Shown: positions 54,148 through 63,673 of the stretch, one piece after another
Position numbering within the stretch: the first letter of the stretch is position 1
Layout of the letters: each line of letters starts with the position of its first letter
NCBI GenBank assembly: GCA_024229515.1
Contig: JAAESI010000325.1
Location: 1-64,000 of the forward strand
Direction: 5' to 3'
DNA length: 64,000 nucleotides
Source: Pseudomonadota bacterium
GTDB taxonomy: Bacteria; Myxococcota_A; UBA796; UBA9615
Translations under genes and position numbers: made by a program
The notes under the pieces: generated by a model
Told to the model about the DNA's origin: nothing
The model's input: the letters and a program-made list of their open reading frames with translations, nothing else
The model's database searches: none

Positions 54148-54734
54148 CCGCCGCCGGCTTCCCCCGCCAGGAGCGCAATGACGACCCAGAGGATGGTCAG
54201 CAGACCGGCGCCCGCGGCGGCGCCGTGCGCCATCTTCACCTTCGACATGAGCTGATCGACGCGGTCCTGGAGGATGAGCCAGGAGCGGCCGTCGACCTTC
54301 GCGGTGGCGCTGATCATGCGGGCCAACCCGAAGGCGGCGGGGATCACGCCGAAGCCGCAGTAGGCCCCGAACGGCCCGAGGGTCGCGGGCGGAAGCACGA
54401 ACGAGGCGAAGATCAGGCCTCCGTACAGCTTCAGCTCGTTCCCGATCATCGTGAGCAGCTCTTCGTCCTCGCGGAGGCGCGTCTGCTTCGTCCGCTCCTC
54501 GGCATCGACCCGGCTCTGCGTCTCCGTGATCGCGAGATCGAGCAGATCCCGCATCGCCTCGCCATCGCGGATCGCGTCCTCGAGGCCGTCTTCGCCGACG
54601 GCCTCGGGATCGAGTTCACGCACCCACGCCTCGGCGTTCTTGAACTCCTTGCGGGGTCGCACGCGGGGGTCGGCGTTGTCGAGATCGCGCTGCAGGGCGG
54701 CGATCAGGTCGGTCAGGCGGGTGGTCTCGCTCAC
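54144..54734 (-). CDS. Coiled-coil plus two-TM protein of unknown function
   Basis: VSETTRLTDLIAALQRDLDNADPRVRP...; ATGA-type overlap with plsX. Confidence 0.6.
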   Translation of the reverse strand: MSETTRLTDLIAALQRDLDNADPRVRPRKEFKNAEAWVRELDPEAVGEDGLEDAIRDGEAMRDLLDLAITETQSRVDAEERTKQTRLREDEELLTMIGNELKLYGGLIFASFVLPPATLGPFGAYCGFGVIPAAFGLARMISATAKVDGRSWLILQDRVDQLMSKVKMAHGAAAGAGLLTILWVVIALLAGEAGGG

Positions 54735-55117
54735 GATGGAGCAGGCTCCTCGTCGGTCGGTTCGGGGGAGTATACGTTCCAGAACATCCACGCCCAGAGG
54801 CCCGCGGCGATGCCGCTGCCGTAGAGCACCGTCGGCATCTGGGTCCACGTCACCACGCCGATGATGACGACCGCCGCCACGAGGTTGCCGGCGATCAGTC
54901 CAAACAGCAGACCGGGGCGCAGATCCGGCCGGCGGCGGGCCGCATCGCAGGCAAACCCCGCGGCCGCGGGCGTAGAAGCCGCGAGCATGTAGAAGAGCCA
55001 GTGCCGAGGCGGTTCGAGCTTGAGGAACGTGAAGAAGTCCTGGGCGAGCAGAAGCAGCACGGCGCCCATGAGGCCGTGGTACGCGGCGGCAATGCGGAGG
55101 AGGCGCTCGGGCGTCAC
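54731..55117 (-). CDS. Small four-TM protein of unknown function
   Basis: VTPERLLRIAAAYHGLMGAVLLLLAQDFFTFL...WMFWNVYSPEPTDEEPAPS. Confidence 0.6.
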   Translation of the reverse strand: MTPERLLRIAAAYHGLMGAVLLLLAQDFFTFLKLEPPRHWLFYMLAASTPAAAGFACDAARRRPDLRPGLLFGLIAGNLVAAVVIIGVVTWTQMPTVLYGSGIAAGLWAWMFWNVYSPEPTDEEPAPS

Positions 55118-55154
55118 GCAGGGAGCATATAGTGCGGCCCGTTCGGAGGTACTG

Positions 55155-56564
55155 ATGCGAGTTCTGTTGCTGGCGGCCCTTCTCGCCACCACCCCCGCCG
55201 TCGCCGACGAATCGTCGGACGAAGAGGCCCCCTCGACCGAAGAAGCCCCGGCCGAGCCCGTGCCCGAGCCCGTGCCCGACGAAGACCCCGGCGAAGACCC
55301 CGAAGCAGCCCCCGATCCTCCCCCCGCTCCCGAACCTCCCCCGGTCCCGGCCCCCGCCCCCGCCGCCGAGCGCACCCCTCCCCCGCACCTCCAGTCCACC
55401 GCCCGCATCGTCGCCTCGGGCCGCGTCTCCGGCGCCATCCTCGTCGACGAAGGCCGCTCGATCGTCGCCCCCCTCGCCACCGTGCAGATCGGCTGGCCGG
55501 CGTTCGTGACCCTCGGCGAAGGCCACTCCACCCGCGCCCGCATCGTCGCCGTCGACCACTACGAGGGGCTCGCCTTGATGGCGCTGGACGAAGCCGCCCC
55601 CGCAGGCCACGCGGCGGTCATCCGCACCTCGCCTCCCGGCGTCGGCGAAGATCTCACGATCGTCGGCCACGGCGGCTCCGTCGGCCTCGGCGAAGGGAAC
55701 CTGCAGCTGCGCGGCATGCTGACCTTCTCCCCCCTGTCGACGAAGGTCTCGGCCCTGGAGGCCGGCTTCGGCGAGGAGACCGACCTCGCCCCCGGCGAGC
55801 GCCCGCGCCGCTTCCTCGTGGACCGCTCCCCCGGAGAAGGCGACGAGGGTGCCCCCCTGTTCGATGCCGACGGCCGCTTCGCCGGCCTGCTGCTGGAGGC
55901 GGTCGAGGGCGGAGGAGGCCGCGGGGTCGCCGTCGACGCCGCCGCTGTCGCCGATCTGGTCGCCGAGCCCCGGCTCGAGAAGCCGTACACCCGAGCCCAC
56001 CACCTGCAGTCCTGGGCCGGCATCGGGATCGCCGCCCACAACCGCCCCTCGCACCTGGGCGCGACGCTGTCCTACGGCCTTCGCGGCGTCTTCCTCGACC
56101 AGATCCGGATCGAGCCCTTCATCGAGGTCGTGCTCGGAACCCGCGCCCCCTTCATCGACGACGATGGGAGCCGCCCGCGCGACTTCTGGTGGTCGATCGA
56201 GACGGGCGCGTCCTTCGGCTGGCGCATCCCGATGTTCGGCGAAGGGGCGCGCAACTACATCGTGCCGACGCTGGGCTTCCGCGCCGGCTGGAACCGGTTC
56301 GAGCACAAGAACGAGGAGCTCGTGTCGGACTGCGGCGACGCCGACGCCGCGTCGGGCTGCGCGTTCATCATCGACCGGACGATCGACCAGGAGCGCAGCT
56401 TCCGCGCGGGCTTCGACCTCGGCATCGACATCCGCCACGGACCCGTCCGGGTGGGCTACCGGTTCTTCCTCGACCCGACCAACGTGAACCCCCACGCGAT
56501 GCACCGCCTCCTGGTGACCTTCGACGGCGCAGGTATCCCGTTGAGGGCCGGCGACAGCAACTAG
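55155..56564 (+). CDS. Secreted trypsin-fold-like domain (no recognisable triad) plus C-terminal barrel-like domain
   Basis: Signal peptide, Pro/Glu linker, ILVDEGRSIVAPLATVQIG...SPGEGDEGAPLFDADGRFAGLLLEAV; C-terminal alternating-strand segment. Confidence 0.6.
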   Translation: MRVLLLAALLATTPAVADESSDEEAPSTEEAPAEPVPEPVPDEDPGEDPEAAPDPPPAPEPPPVPAPAPAAERTPPPHLQSTARIVASGRVSGAILVDEGRSIVAPLATVQIGWPAFVTLGEGHSTRARIVAVDHYEGLALMALDEAAPAGHAAVIRTSPPGVGEDLTIVGHGGSVGLGEGNLQLRGMLTFSPLSTKVSALEAGFGEETDLAPGERPRRFLVDRSPGEGDEGAPLFDADGRFAGLLLEAVEGGGGRGVAVDAAAVADLVAEPRLEKPYTRAHHLQSWAGIGIAAHNRPSHLGATLSYGLRGVFLDQIRIEPFIEVVLGTRAPFIDDDGSRPRDFWWSIETGASFGWRIPMFGEGARNYIVPTLGFRAGWNRFEHKNEELVSDCGDADAASGCAFIIDRTIDQERSFRAGFDLGIDIRHGPVRVGYRFFLDPTNVNPHAMHRLLVTFDGAGIPLRAGDSN

Positions 56565-56629
56565 CCGTCCCGCATCGGGCAGGAACCGGCACGTCGGAAG
56601 ATCGGCATGCTCGGGGGGTCAGGAGATCG

Positions 56630-57826
56630 ATGACGACGCTCGCCCAACTCGTGGAATCCGCCTACGCCGCCGGTGCCAGCGATCTGCACATCGAGTCGGG
56701 GCTCCCCGTAGCCGTGCGGGTCGACGGCGGCCTCGCGATCGAGGGTGCGCCGCTGCCCCCCGCCGCGGTGAAGGCGATGGCCCGCTCCGCCGCCGGAGCC
56801 GAGGGCTGGAACCGCTTCCTCCAGACGCGATCGCTGGACCTGTCCCGCACGGTCGCCGGGGTGCGCTGCCGCATCAACGTCCTGCAGTCGCGCCGCGGGG
56901 TGGGGCTCGCGGTGCGGCTCCTGCGAACCCAGGTGCCGACGATCGACCGGCTGAACCTGCACCCCTCCCTCAAGAAACTGAGCGCCGGCGCCCACGGGCT
57001 CGTGCTCGTCAGCGGCCCCACCGGCTCGGGCAAGAGCTCGACGATCGCGGCGCTGGTGCAGGAGATCAACCTGACCCGGGCCCGCCACATCGTGACCTTG
57101 GAGCAGCCCGTCGAGTTCTGGATGAAGCCGCAACGCTCGCTGATCCGCCAACGCGAAGTGGGCACCGACACGCCGTCGTTCCAGCAGGGGCTGATCGACG
57201 CGCTGCGCGAGGACCCCGACGTGGTCGTGGTCGGCGAGATGCGGCGCCCCGAGACCATGCGGCTGACGCTGGACGCGGCCGAGACCGGACACCTCGTCTT
57301 CAGCACGATCCACTCCTCCTCCTGCGCCGAGGCGATCGGGAGGGTCATCGCCTCGTTCTCCCCGGAAGCCCGCGCCGGCGTGCGAGCCCAGCTCGCCGAC
57401 TGCCTCACCGCGGTCGTCTGCCAGCGGCTCGTGTACCGGGCCGACCTCGGCATCCGCGTGCCCGAGTGTGAGGTGCTGCGGATGAACCGGGCGGCCCGGG
57501 CGACGGTGCGCAAAGAGACCCTCGCCCACCTCGCCACGGTGCTGGAGACGGGCGGCGACGAAGGCAGCTGGACGCTGGACCGGTACCGCCGATGGCTGGA
57601 CGGCCGGGAGCACTTCCACATCCCCTCGCGCACGGCCCCCGGCCCCGCCGAAGCCCCCGAGGAGGGGACCGGTTCGGGCCTCCCGCCGCTGGCCGCGGCT
57701 CAGCCCGCGCCGTCCACCGCGGCTCCCCCAGCCCCCGCGGGTCCCCCCGCCGAGGGTGACGTCTTCGTGCTCGACGGCGCGGGCGACCCGCTCGGCACCG
57801 TACTCACGGAGCTGCTCAGCGGCTGA
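56630..57826 (+). CDS. PilT-like secretion/twitching ATPase
   Basis: ASDLHIESGLPVAVRVDG, GLVLVSGPTGSGKSSTIAALV, QREVGTDTPSFQQGLIDALREDPDVVVVGEMRRPETM. Confidence 0.93.
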   Translation: MTTLAQLVESAYAAGASDLHIESGLPVAVRVDGGLAIEGAPLPPAAVKAMARSAAGAEGWNRFLQTRSLDLSRTVAGVRCRINVLQSRRGVGLAVRLLRTQVPTIDRLNLHPSLKKLSAGAHGLVLVSGPTGSGKSSTIAALVQEINLTRARHIVTLEQPVEFWMKPQRSLIRQREVGTDTPSFQQGLIDALREDPDVVVVGEMRRPETMRLTLDAAETGHLVFSTIHSSSCAEAIGRVIASFSPEARAGVRAQLADCLTAVVCQRLVYRADLGIRVPECEVLRMNRAARATVRKETLAHLATVLETGGDEGSWTLDRYRRWLDGREHFHIPSRTAPGPAEAPEEGTGSGLPPLAAAQPAPSTAAPPAPAGPPAEGDVFVLDGAGDPLGTVLTELLSG

Positions 57827-58532
57827 GCTGGTCCGCGGCTGCGGTCCGCCGGCGGCGGGAGGCCATGCGCGCGGCTCCCCCGTACCCGAGCAGAAGGGGG
57901 CCCACCGCGTAGACCGACAGGACGGTCAGCGTCAGCACCACGCGGTAGGCGCCGTCGTTGCCCGACCTCTCGTTGGGGTTCAGGCCGGCCATGATGTTGA
58001 AGACGACGTGCTCGAGGTTGAGGATGGTCAGCGACACGACGATCAGCGTCAGCGGCAGGGTCGTGGCGACCACCAGCTCGAACCACCTCAGACGCAGGGC
58101 GCGACGCAGGAACCAGGCGAGCAGCGCGACGCGCCAGGTCGCGACGACGGCGAGGAACCAGACGTTGACCGTCTGGGCGTAGCCCAACGCCATGAAGCGC
58201 TCGACCGGGATCGCGTAGATCACCGCGGGCGTCGCGGTGAGGGTGACGAAGGTCAGTAGCTGCTCGTAGCGCAGCCCCTTGCCGGTAAGCGGCCGCAGAG
58301 TGATCCACAGCAGCGCCGACAGCGCGAAGACGTAGACGAGCGAACCCACGCCCAGGTTCTGCAGCAGGTCGGCCTTCGGGTTGTCCCAGTAGCGCCCCAT
58401 GCCGGCGAGCCAGGTCATGAGGAGGCCGAACCGGAGGTGGCGCCGATCGAGCCCACCGAGCTCCTCGGGCGACGCCCGGAAGGTGAGTACCGCGAACGCA
58501 GTGGCTACGACCGAGCGCGATTCTTCAGGCAT
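57816..58532 (-). CDS. Multi-TM membrane protein (Yip1-like?)
   Basis: Five to six hydrophobic helices; overlaps the neighbouring genes at both ends. Confidence 0.65.
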   Translation of the reverse strand: MPEESRSVVATAFAVLTFRASPEELGGLDRRHLRFGLLMTWLAGMGRYWDNPKADLLQNLGVGSLVYVFALSALLWITLRPLTGKGLRYEQLLTFVTLTATPAVIYAIPVERFMALGYAQTVNVWFLAVVATWRVALLAWFLRRALRLRWFELVVATTLPLTLIVVSLTILNLEHVVFNIMAGLNPNERSGNDGAYRVVLTLTVLSVYAVGPLLLGYGGAARMASRRRRTAAADQLSR

Positions 58533-59791
58533 GTGCGCAAGATTTCCTTCCGGCGCGCGACCTCGTCGGGGGAGTAGAGCTCACCCATCAGCGAGCGGAG
58601 GCCGCTCCTCAACTCGTCGACCGACATCCGCGCGGGGGTGTAGGTCACATCGAAGAGGGTGCACTGATCCCAAAACCGCTCCCTGAGGAATCTTCCCTCC
58701 CGTGCCAGCCGAGCGAACAGGGGGGTGCCTGGAAACGGCGTGAGCACGGTGATCTGAACCTCCGCCAGCCCGAGTTCCCGCACCAGCGAAGCGGTCTCCT
58801 CGAAGATCGACGGTCCGTCCTGATCGAACCCGAGCACGAAGCACCCATTCACCGAGATGCCTCTCCCCTGGATCGCTGCGACTCTCTCGGCGTACCGGTC
58901 CGCCTGACGGCGCTTCCACTCCCGGGAGTCGACCCCGCGGAGGGACTCCAGGTTGGGAGACTCCAGCCCGATCAGGAGCTGTACGCAGCCCGAGGTCGCG
59001 AGCAGGTCCAGCAGCTCCGGATCATCGGCGGCCGAGATGTCGGTCTCCGTGAACCACCGCACGGGGAACTCGGCCAGCACCCCGGCCAGCTCCCGGGCCC
59101 AGCTCTTCGTGACGAAGGTGTTGTCGTCGGCCAGCTCGATGAACGGTTTGGGCCAGATCCGGAGGATCTCCCGCAGTTCGGCCCGGACCTGGTCGATCGG
59201 CTTGCGCTGGTAGGGAGCGATCAGCCGGGAGGCGCCGCAGAAGGCGCAGTCCAGGGGGCAGCCACGGGTCGTCTGGAGGGTGATCCGGCTGTACCGGTCC
59301 ACCTCGAGCAGGTCGTACCGCGGCGTCCGGCCGAGCGCCCGCTCCGACGCGGGATGCTCGTACCGGGGGCGAAGCTCGCCGCGCTCGAAGTCCGCCAGGA
59401 TCCGGGGCCACAGCGGCTCGCCCTGGCCCACCGCGACCGCGTCAGCGTGCAGGGCCGCTTCGGCGGGCAGGGCCGAGGCATGCAGTCCCCCGAGGACGAC
59501 GACGGTCCCCGCGCTCCGGAGGCGGTCGGCCAGCACATACGCATCCAGAATCCGGGCCGTCAGCGAGGAGATGGCGATGAGGTCGAAGCCCTCCTCCAAC
59601 AGCCCTTCGGCGGCTCCCTCGAGTTCGTCCACCTCTCGGTAGGTCAGCTCCCACGTCGGCGGCGTCTGCGCTGCCACCGTCAGCAAGCCCAGGCTCGGAA
59701 GGGAGGCGATCGTCTCACCCCGCTCGATGAAGCCGGGAAGGCTCAGGCCCAGCGCGCGGAGCTCGGGATCCACGATGCGCACGCCGCTCAT
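58505..59791 (-). CDS. B12-binding-domain radical SAM protein
   Basis: VVLGGLHASALPAEAALHADAVAVGQGE, TTRGCPLDCAFCGASR, FVLGFDQDGPSIFEETASLV. Confidence 0.92.
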   Translation of the reverse strand: MSGVRIVDPELRALGLSLPGFIERGETIASLPSLGLLTVAAQTPPTWELTYREVDELEGAAEGLLEEGFDLIAISSLTARILDAYVLADRLRSAGTVVVLGGLHASALPAEAALHADAVAVGQGEPLWPRILADFERGELRPRYEHPASERALGRTPRYDLLEVDRYSRITLQTTRGCPLDCAFCGASRLIAPYQRKPIDQVRAELREILRIWPKPFIELADDNTFVTKSWARELAGVLAEFPVRWFTETDISAADDPELLDLLATSGCVQLLIGLESPNLESLRGVDSREWKRRQADRYAERVAAIQGRGISVNGCFVLGFDQDGPSIFEETASLVRELGLAEVQITVLTPFPGTPLFARLAREGRFLRERFWDQCTLFDVTYTPARMSVDELRSGLRSLMGELYSPDEVARRKEILRTCLKNRARS

Positions 59792-59814
59792 CGCAACCAG
59801 GGCGGCGCGGCGTC

Positions 59815-62115
59815 TCACGGACCGACGGCGGATGCTCCGGCGCGACGGAGCCCCGCGACCCCCAGCACCGCCAGCAGCCCCCAGGCAGCCCACGCGACGG
59901 CCGACGCCCGGTTCAAACCGGGCGGGTCGAACCGCCACCGGACCGTGTGCGTGCCCGCCGGTACCCGCACGCCGGTGTGCACCTGATCCACGGGGAACGG
60001 CTCGCCCAGCGGAACATCCGATGCGAACGACCAGCCGCCGTGCAGCCGCTGCCGCACCACCAACACCGTGCCCTGCTCCGAGCGCACCTCCGCCTCCCCG
60101 TCGGCGCAGGAGACCAGCTCACCAGTGCCCACGAGCCCCTCGTCAGCCTGCGTCTCCACCAGCACGATCGGGCCCCCGAGCACGAAGTCGCGGTCCTCCA
60201 GGAGGCGGCCGATCCGGCTGCGCGGGTCCTCGTCCCGCTCCAGGCGGGTGGGGATGCGGCACAGCGGCAGGCCCCCGTCGACGGTCCAGACGGTGCCGTC
60301 GGCCGCCGCCGCCGCCGCGATGCCGTGCAACTGCATCGTGCGCACACCGAGGCCGCCGTCGGTGAACAGCTCCTCCAGGGCGTCGGGGGCCTGGTTCCGC
60401 ACCCGGAGCATCTCCGCCAGCGGGGTGAGCGCCTGGATCTGCCGCCCCGGAGGCAGCTTGGCGCGTCCGCTGAGCCCCCGGTACCCGCGATCCATCCCCA
60501 GGTGGGGGGGCCAGCGCCGGTGCAGGATCTGCTCCTGCATCATCGCCGCGGTGTCCTCCCAGAACTCCTCCGGCTCGTCCTGCGGATCGTCCGCGCCCGA
60601 GCCGCCCTCCTCGTAGGCGAAGCCTTCCAGGCGGGCGAGATCGTCGATGTCGACGAACCCGGCGCCCAGCGCTTCGACGCCGTCGACGTCGGTGCGATCG
60701 GTCAGCCCCAACGGCGCCGACGGCACCGCCGTGTGGATGCGCAGCATCTGCCCCCCGAGGTCTGCCATCCCCAGCCCCACCAGCACCGCCATGAGCATCG
60801 CGGGCCGGTTGCGGCGCGCCACCAACGCCACCACGAGGCCGGCCGAGACCACCCCCTGAACGAGCCCGAGGGCGTACAACTGGCGGCTGTCAGCGTCCCG
60901 GAACGCCCCCACGAACGCGAGCGTGCCGCCGCCTCCGAGCAAGCCCGCGATGAGCACCCCGCGGAAGCCCTTGAGCCGGCCCCGCACCGTGTCCACGTCC
61001 ATCGCGACGACGCCGTCGAGGGCTGCCGCCGCGGCCCCCGCCCCGGTGAGGATGGCGAGCGCGCTCCAGACGTCGTTGACGGGGTGGCTGAGCACCAACA
61101 GCGGGGCGAACACGTACCGCAGGCCCGGGATCGACGGACTGAACGAGGCCCCCGCCATGAGCACGAAGAAGAGCGCGAGCCGGCCCGCGGGGGGCACGTC
61201 GCGGCCGAGTCCGATGCGCAGCGGTCCCCGCCCGATGGCCAGGATGAGCACCACCCCGAGCACCGCGCCGAGGCTGTAGTCGGCGTACGAGACCCACGGT
61301 CGGGGCGCGAGGAAGCCGGGGAGTCCGGGGAGCGACAGGCCCGCTTCGACCGGCGCCGCGAGGCCGTCGAGCCGGCTGCCCGCCGAGGCCGAGGCGCTCG
61401 CCTCACCCCACTCCAGGATCGTGGGCACCCACTGGGGCGCGCCCGCGGCGATCCCGAGCACCCCCGCGAGCACGGCGAACTGCAGCGGCGCGCCGCACAG
61501 CAGCCCCCACACCCCGAACGCCGCGGTCGTCGCGATCCCCAGGCGCACGTGGCAGCCCAGGAGCACCAGCCCCACGGCGGCGCCGGCCAGCGCGGTCCAG
61601 CCCAGCCGGGCGCGCGTCCCGTCGGCGGTTCGGCAGCGCTCCATGGCTCCCAGGGCGACGGGGAACCAGACGATCATCGGCCACGCATCGGACCGGCAGT
61701 CGACGAAGCCGAGCGCCCCCAGCGGCCCCACCGCCACGGCCGCTCCCGCCAGCGCCGCGGCTCCCTCGCTGGCGCCGAAGGTGCGCGCCATCCATCGCAC
61801 GGCCACGAAGGCGAGCAGGCCGTGGAGCACGCACGCGGCGGGGAAGGCGACGCTCGCGGGGAGCACGTGGAGCAGCCACGAGGCGGGGTAGAAGGGGCCC
61901 ATCGGCACCGCATCGCCGAACAGGGAGACGCCGCCCAGCTTGCCGGGCACGAACCAGGGCGAGATCCCCTCGCTCCAGGCCCGCGCGAGCCACTCCCAGG
62001 ACGCGGCGGCGTAGTACAGCGCGTCGTCGGGCACGTCGATGCCGTCGCCCCGGACCATGGGCCAGGCCGTAGCAGCCGCCAACAGCAAGCCCACGAGCGT
62101 GGGCAAGCGGCCCAT
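59815..62115 (-). CDS. Large multi-TM protein (YfhO-like/glycosyltransferase-C-like)
   Basis: About 12 TM helices; ALYYAAASWEWLARAWSEGISPWFVPGKLGGVSLFGDAVPMGPFYP; VRWRFDPPGLNRASAVAWAAWGLLAVLG near the C-terminus. Confidence 0.75.
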   Translation of the reverse strand: MGRLPTLVGLLLAAATAWPMVRGDGIDVPDDALYYAAASWEWLARAWSEGISPWFVPGKLGGVSLFGDAVPMGPFYPASWLLHVLPASVAFPAACVLHGLLAFVAVRWMARTFGASEGAAALAGAAVAVGPLGALGFVDCRSDAWPMIVWFPVALGAMERCRTADGTRARLGWTALAGAAVGLVLLGCHVRLGIATTAAFGVWGLLCGAPLQFAVLAGVLGIAAGAPQWVPTILEWGEASASASAGSRLDGLAAPVEAGLSLPGLPGFLAPRPWVSYADYSLGAVLGVVLILAIGRGPLRIGLGRDVPPAGRLALFFVLMAGASFSPSIPGLRYVFAPLLVLSHPVNDVWSALAILTGAGAAAAALDGVVAMDVDTVRGRLKGFRGVLIAGLLGGGGTLAFVGAFRDADSRQLYALGLVQGVVSAGLVVALVARRNRPAMLMAVLVGLGMADLGGQMLRIHTAVPSAPLGLTDRTDVDGVEALGAGFVDIDDLARLEGFAYEEGGSGADDPQDEPEEFWEDTAAMMQEQILHRRWPPHLGMDRGYRGLSGRAKLPPGRQIQALTPLAEMLRVRNQAPDALEELFTDGGLGVRTMQLHGIAAAAAADGTVWTVDGGLPLCRIPTRLERDEDPRSRIGRLLEDRDFVLGGPIVLVETQADEGLVGTGELVSCADGEAEVRSEQGTVLVVRQRLHGGWSFASDVPLGEPFPVDQVHTGVRVPAGTHTVRWRFDPPGLNRASAVAWAAWGLLAVLGVAGLRRAGASAVGP

Positions 62116-62182
62116 TTCGCTGCGGAATTGCGGATCGTCGATCCGCGCGGCTACCCTCCGATCCTGGTCTCCCGGAGAGTTC

Positions 62183-63673
62183 ATGTCGGCCGAAGTCATC
62201 CTCGTCAATCCTAGTTACGTCTACCCGCCTCTGCCGGCGACCGACGTGATCAAGGACGACCCGCTCGTCATGGATCTCCCCTCGTTGGAGTTCATGTACC
62301 CGCCGATCGGCATCCTCGCCATCAGCGGAACCCTCAAGAAGCACGGCTTCTCGGTCGAGTGCATCGACAGCAACGTGGCCGGCCTGACGATGGAGCAGCT
62401 GGCCCGCCGGTGCGAAGGCGCCAAGGTGGTCGGCATCTCGCTGCTGGTGGCGAACCTTCGCGCGACGTACCAGCTGATTCAGGTGATGAAGGGTCGCGGC
62501 TACGAGATCGTGGTCGGCGGCGCTCACCCGTCCGTCGAGCCCGAGGTCGTGCCCAAGCTGGGCATCCGCTACGGCATCTCCGGGGAGGGCGAAGAGTCCT
62601 TCACGTCGCTGTGCAAGGCGCTGATCCGGGGCGAGGGCAAGCCCGAGGACATCCCCGGGATCATCATCGCGGAGACGGATCACCCCGACGACTTCCGGGT
62701 CTACACCAAGCACCCCGAGCTGCTGGAGAACCTCGCGGACTACCTCCCCGATCGGGAGTGCCTGCGGTCGCCGAACTACAAGCTGCCGTTCGTCGGCTCC
62801 ATCGAGGTCGCCCTAGGGAGCCGCGGCTGCCCCTACAAGTGCCCCTTCTGCTACTGCTCCAGCGCCTCCCCGAACTCGATGTTCAACGCGTCGCGCTACG
62901 TGCCCGCGGACGTGCTCGTCAAAGACATCAAGCAGACGATCACGCAATACCGGCCGAACTACCTGGAGATGATCGACGAGACCTTCACGGTCAACCGGCA
63001 GTGGGTCGTGGACATCTGCCAGGGGATCATCGACGAAGGGATCGAGTTCACCTGGGGCGCCAAGACACGCGTCGATCTGATGGACCCGGACCTGCTCGAC
63101 CTGATGCACCGGGCCGGCATGCGCAAGATCGGCTTCGGCCTCGAGTCTGGCGTGTTCGACCTACGCAAGGACATGACCAAGGACTTCACCAACGCCAAGG
63201 TGAAGCAGATCTTCAGCGCGGCCAACCGCATCGGCGTGGAGCCGGCCTGCACCATCGTGTTCGGTCACCCCAACGAGACACGCGAGGACATGAAGGAGTC
63301 CGTGGAGTTCGTGAAGTCCATCCAGGCGGCGTACGTCGAGTTCCACATCATGATCCTCATCCCCAAGACCAAGAACTTCTACCTCGCGGTGGAAGAGGGG
63401 AAGGCGACCGAGGACACCTTCGACAAGTTCATGCGGGGCGAGATCGGCTACCCCGAGTACGCCCCCGGCGACATCACCCACGAGGAGATGCGCCGCATCC
63501 GCCACGACGCGGTGCGCTCCTTCTACTTCCGCCCCGCGTACATCGCGCAGCAGGCCCGACGCTCGCTCAAGCGACCGCAGGAGCTGCTCCAGTACGCCAA
63601 GACGGCCAAGTCCTTGTGGGACCTGAGCAAGCAAAAGAAGCCCATCTGGGGTGAGGGCCGCGCCGCCAGCTAG
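62183..63673 (+). CDS. B12-binding-domain radical SAM protein
   Basis: MSAEVILVNPSYVYPPLP, VVGGAHPSVEPEVVPKLG, GSRGCPYKCPFCYCSSAS, FGHPNETREDMKESVEF. Confidence 0.93.
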   Translation: MSAEVILVNPSYVYPPLPATDVIKDDPLVMDLPSLEFMYPPIGILAISGTLKKHGFSVECIDSNVAGLTMEQLARRCEGAKVVGISLLVANLRATYQLIQVMKGRGYEIVVGGAHPSVEPEVVPKLGIRYGISGEGEESFTSLCKALIRGEGKPEDIPGIIIAETDHPDDFRVYTKHPELLENLADYLPDRECLRSPNYKLPFVGSIEVALGSRGCPYKCPFCYCSSASPNSMFNASRYVPADVLVKDIKQTITQYRPNYLEMIDETFTVNRQWVVDICQGIIDEGIEFTWGAKTRVDLMDPDLLDLMHRAGMRKIGFGLESGVFDLRKDMTKDFTNAKVKQIFSAANRIGVEPACTIVFGHPNETREDMKESVEFVKSIQAAYVEFHIMILIPKTKNFYLAVEEGKATEDTFDKFMRGEIGYPEYAPGDITHEEMRRIRHDAVRSFYFRPAYIAQQARRSLKRPQELLQYAKTAKSLWDLSKQKKPIWGEGRAAS

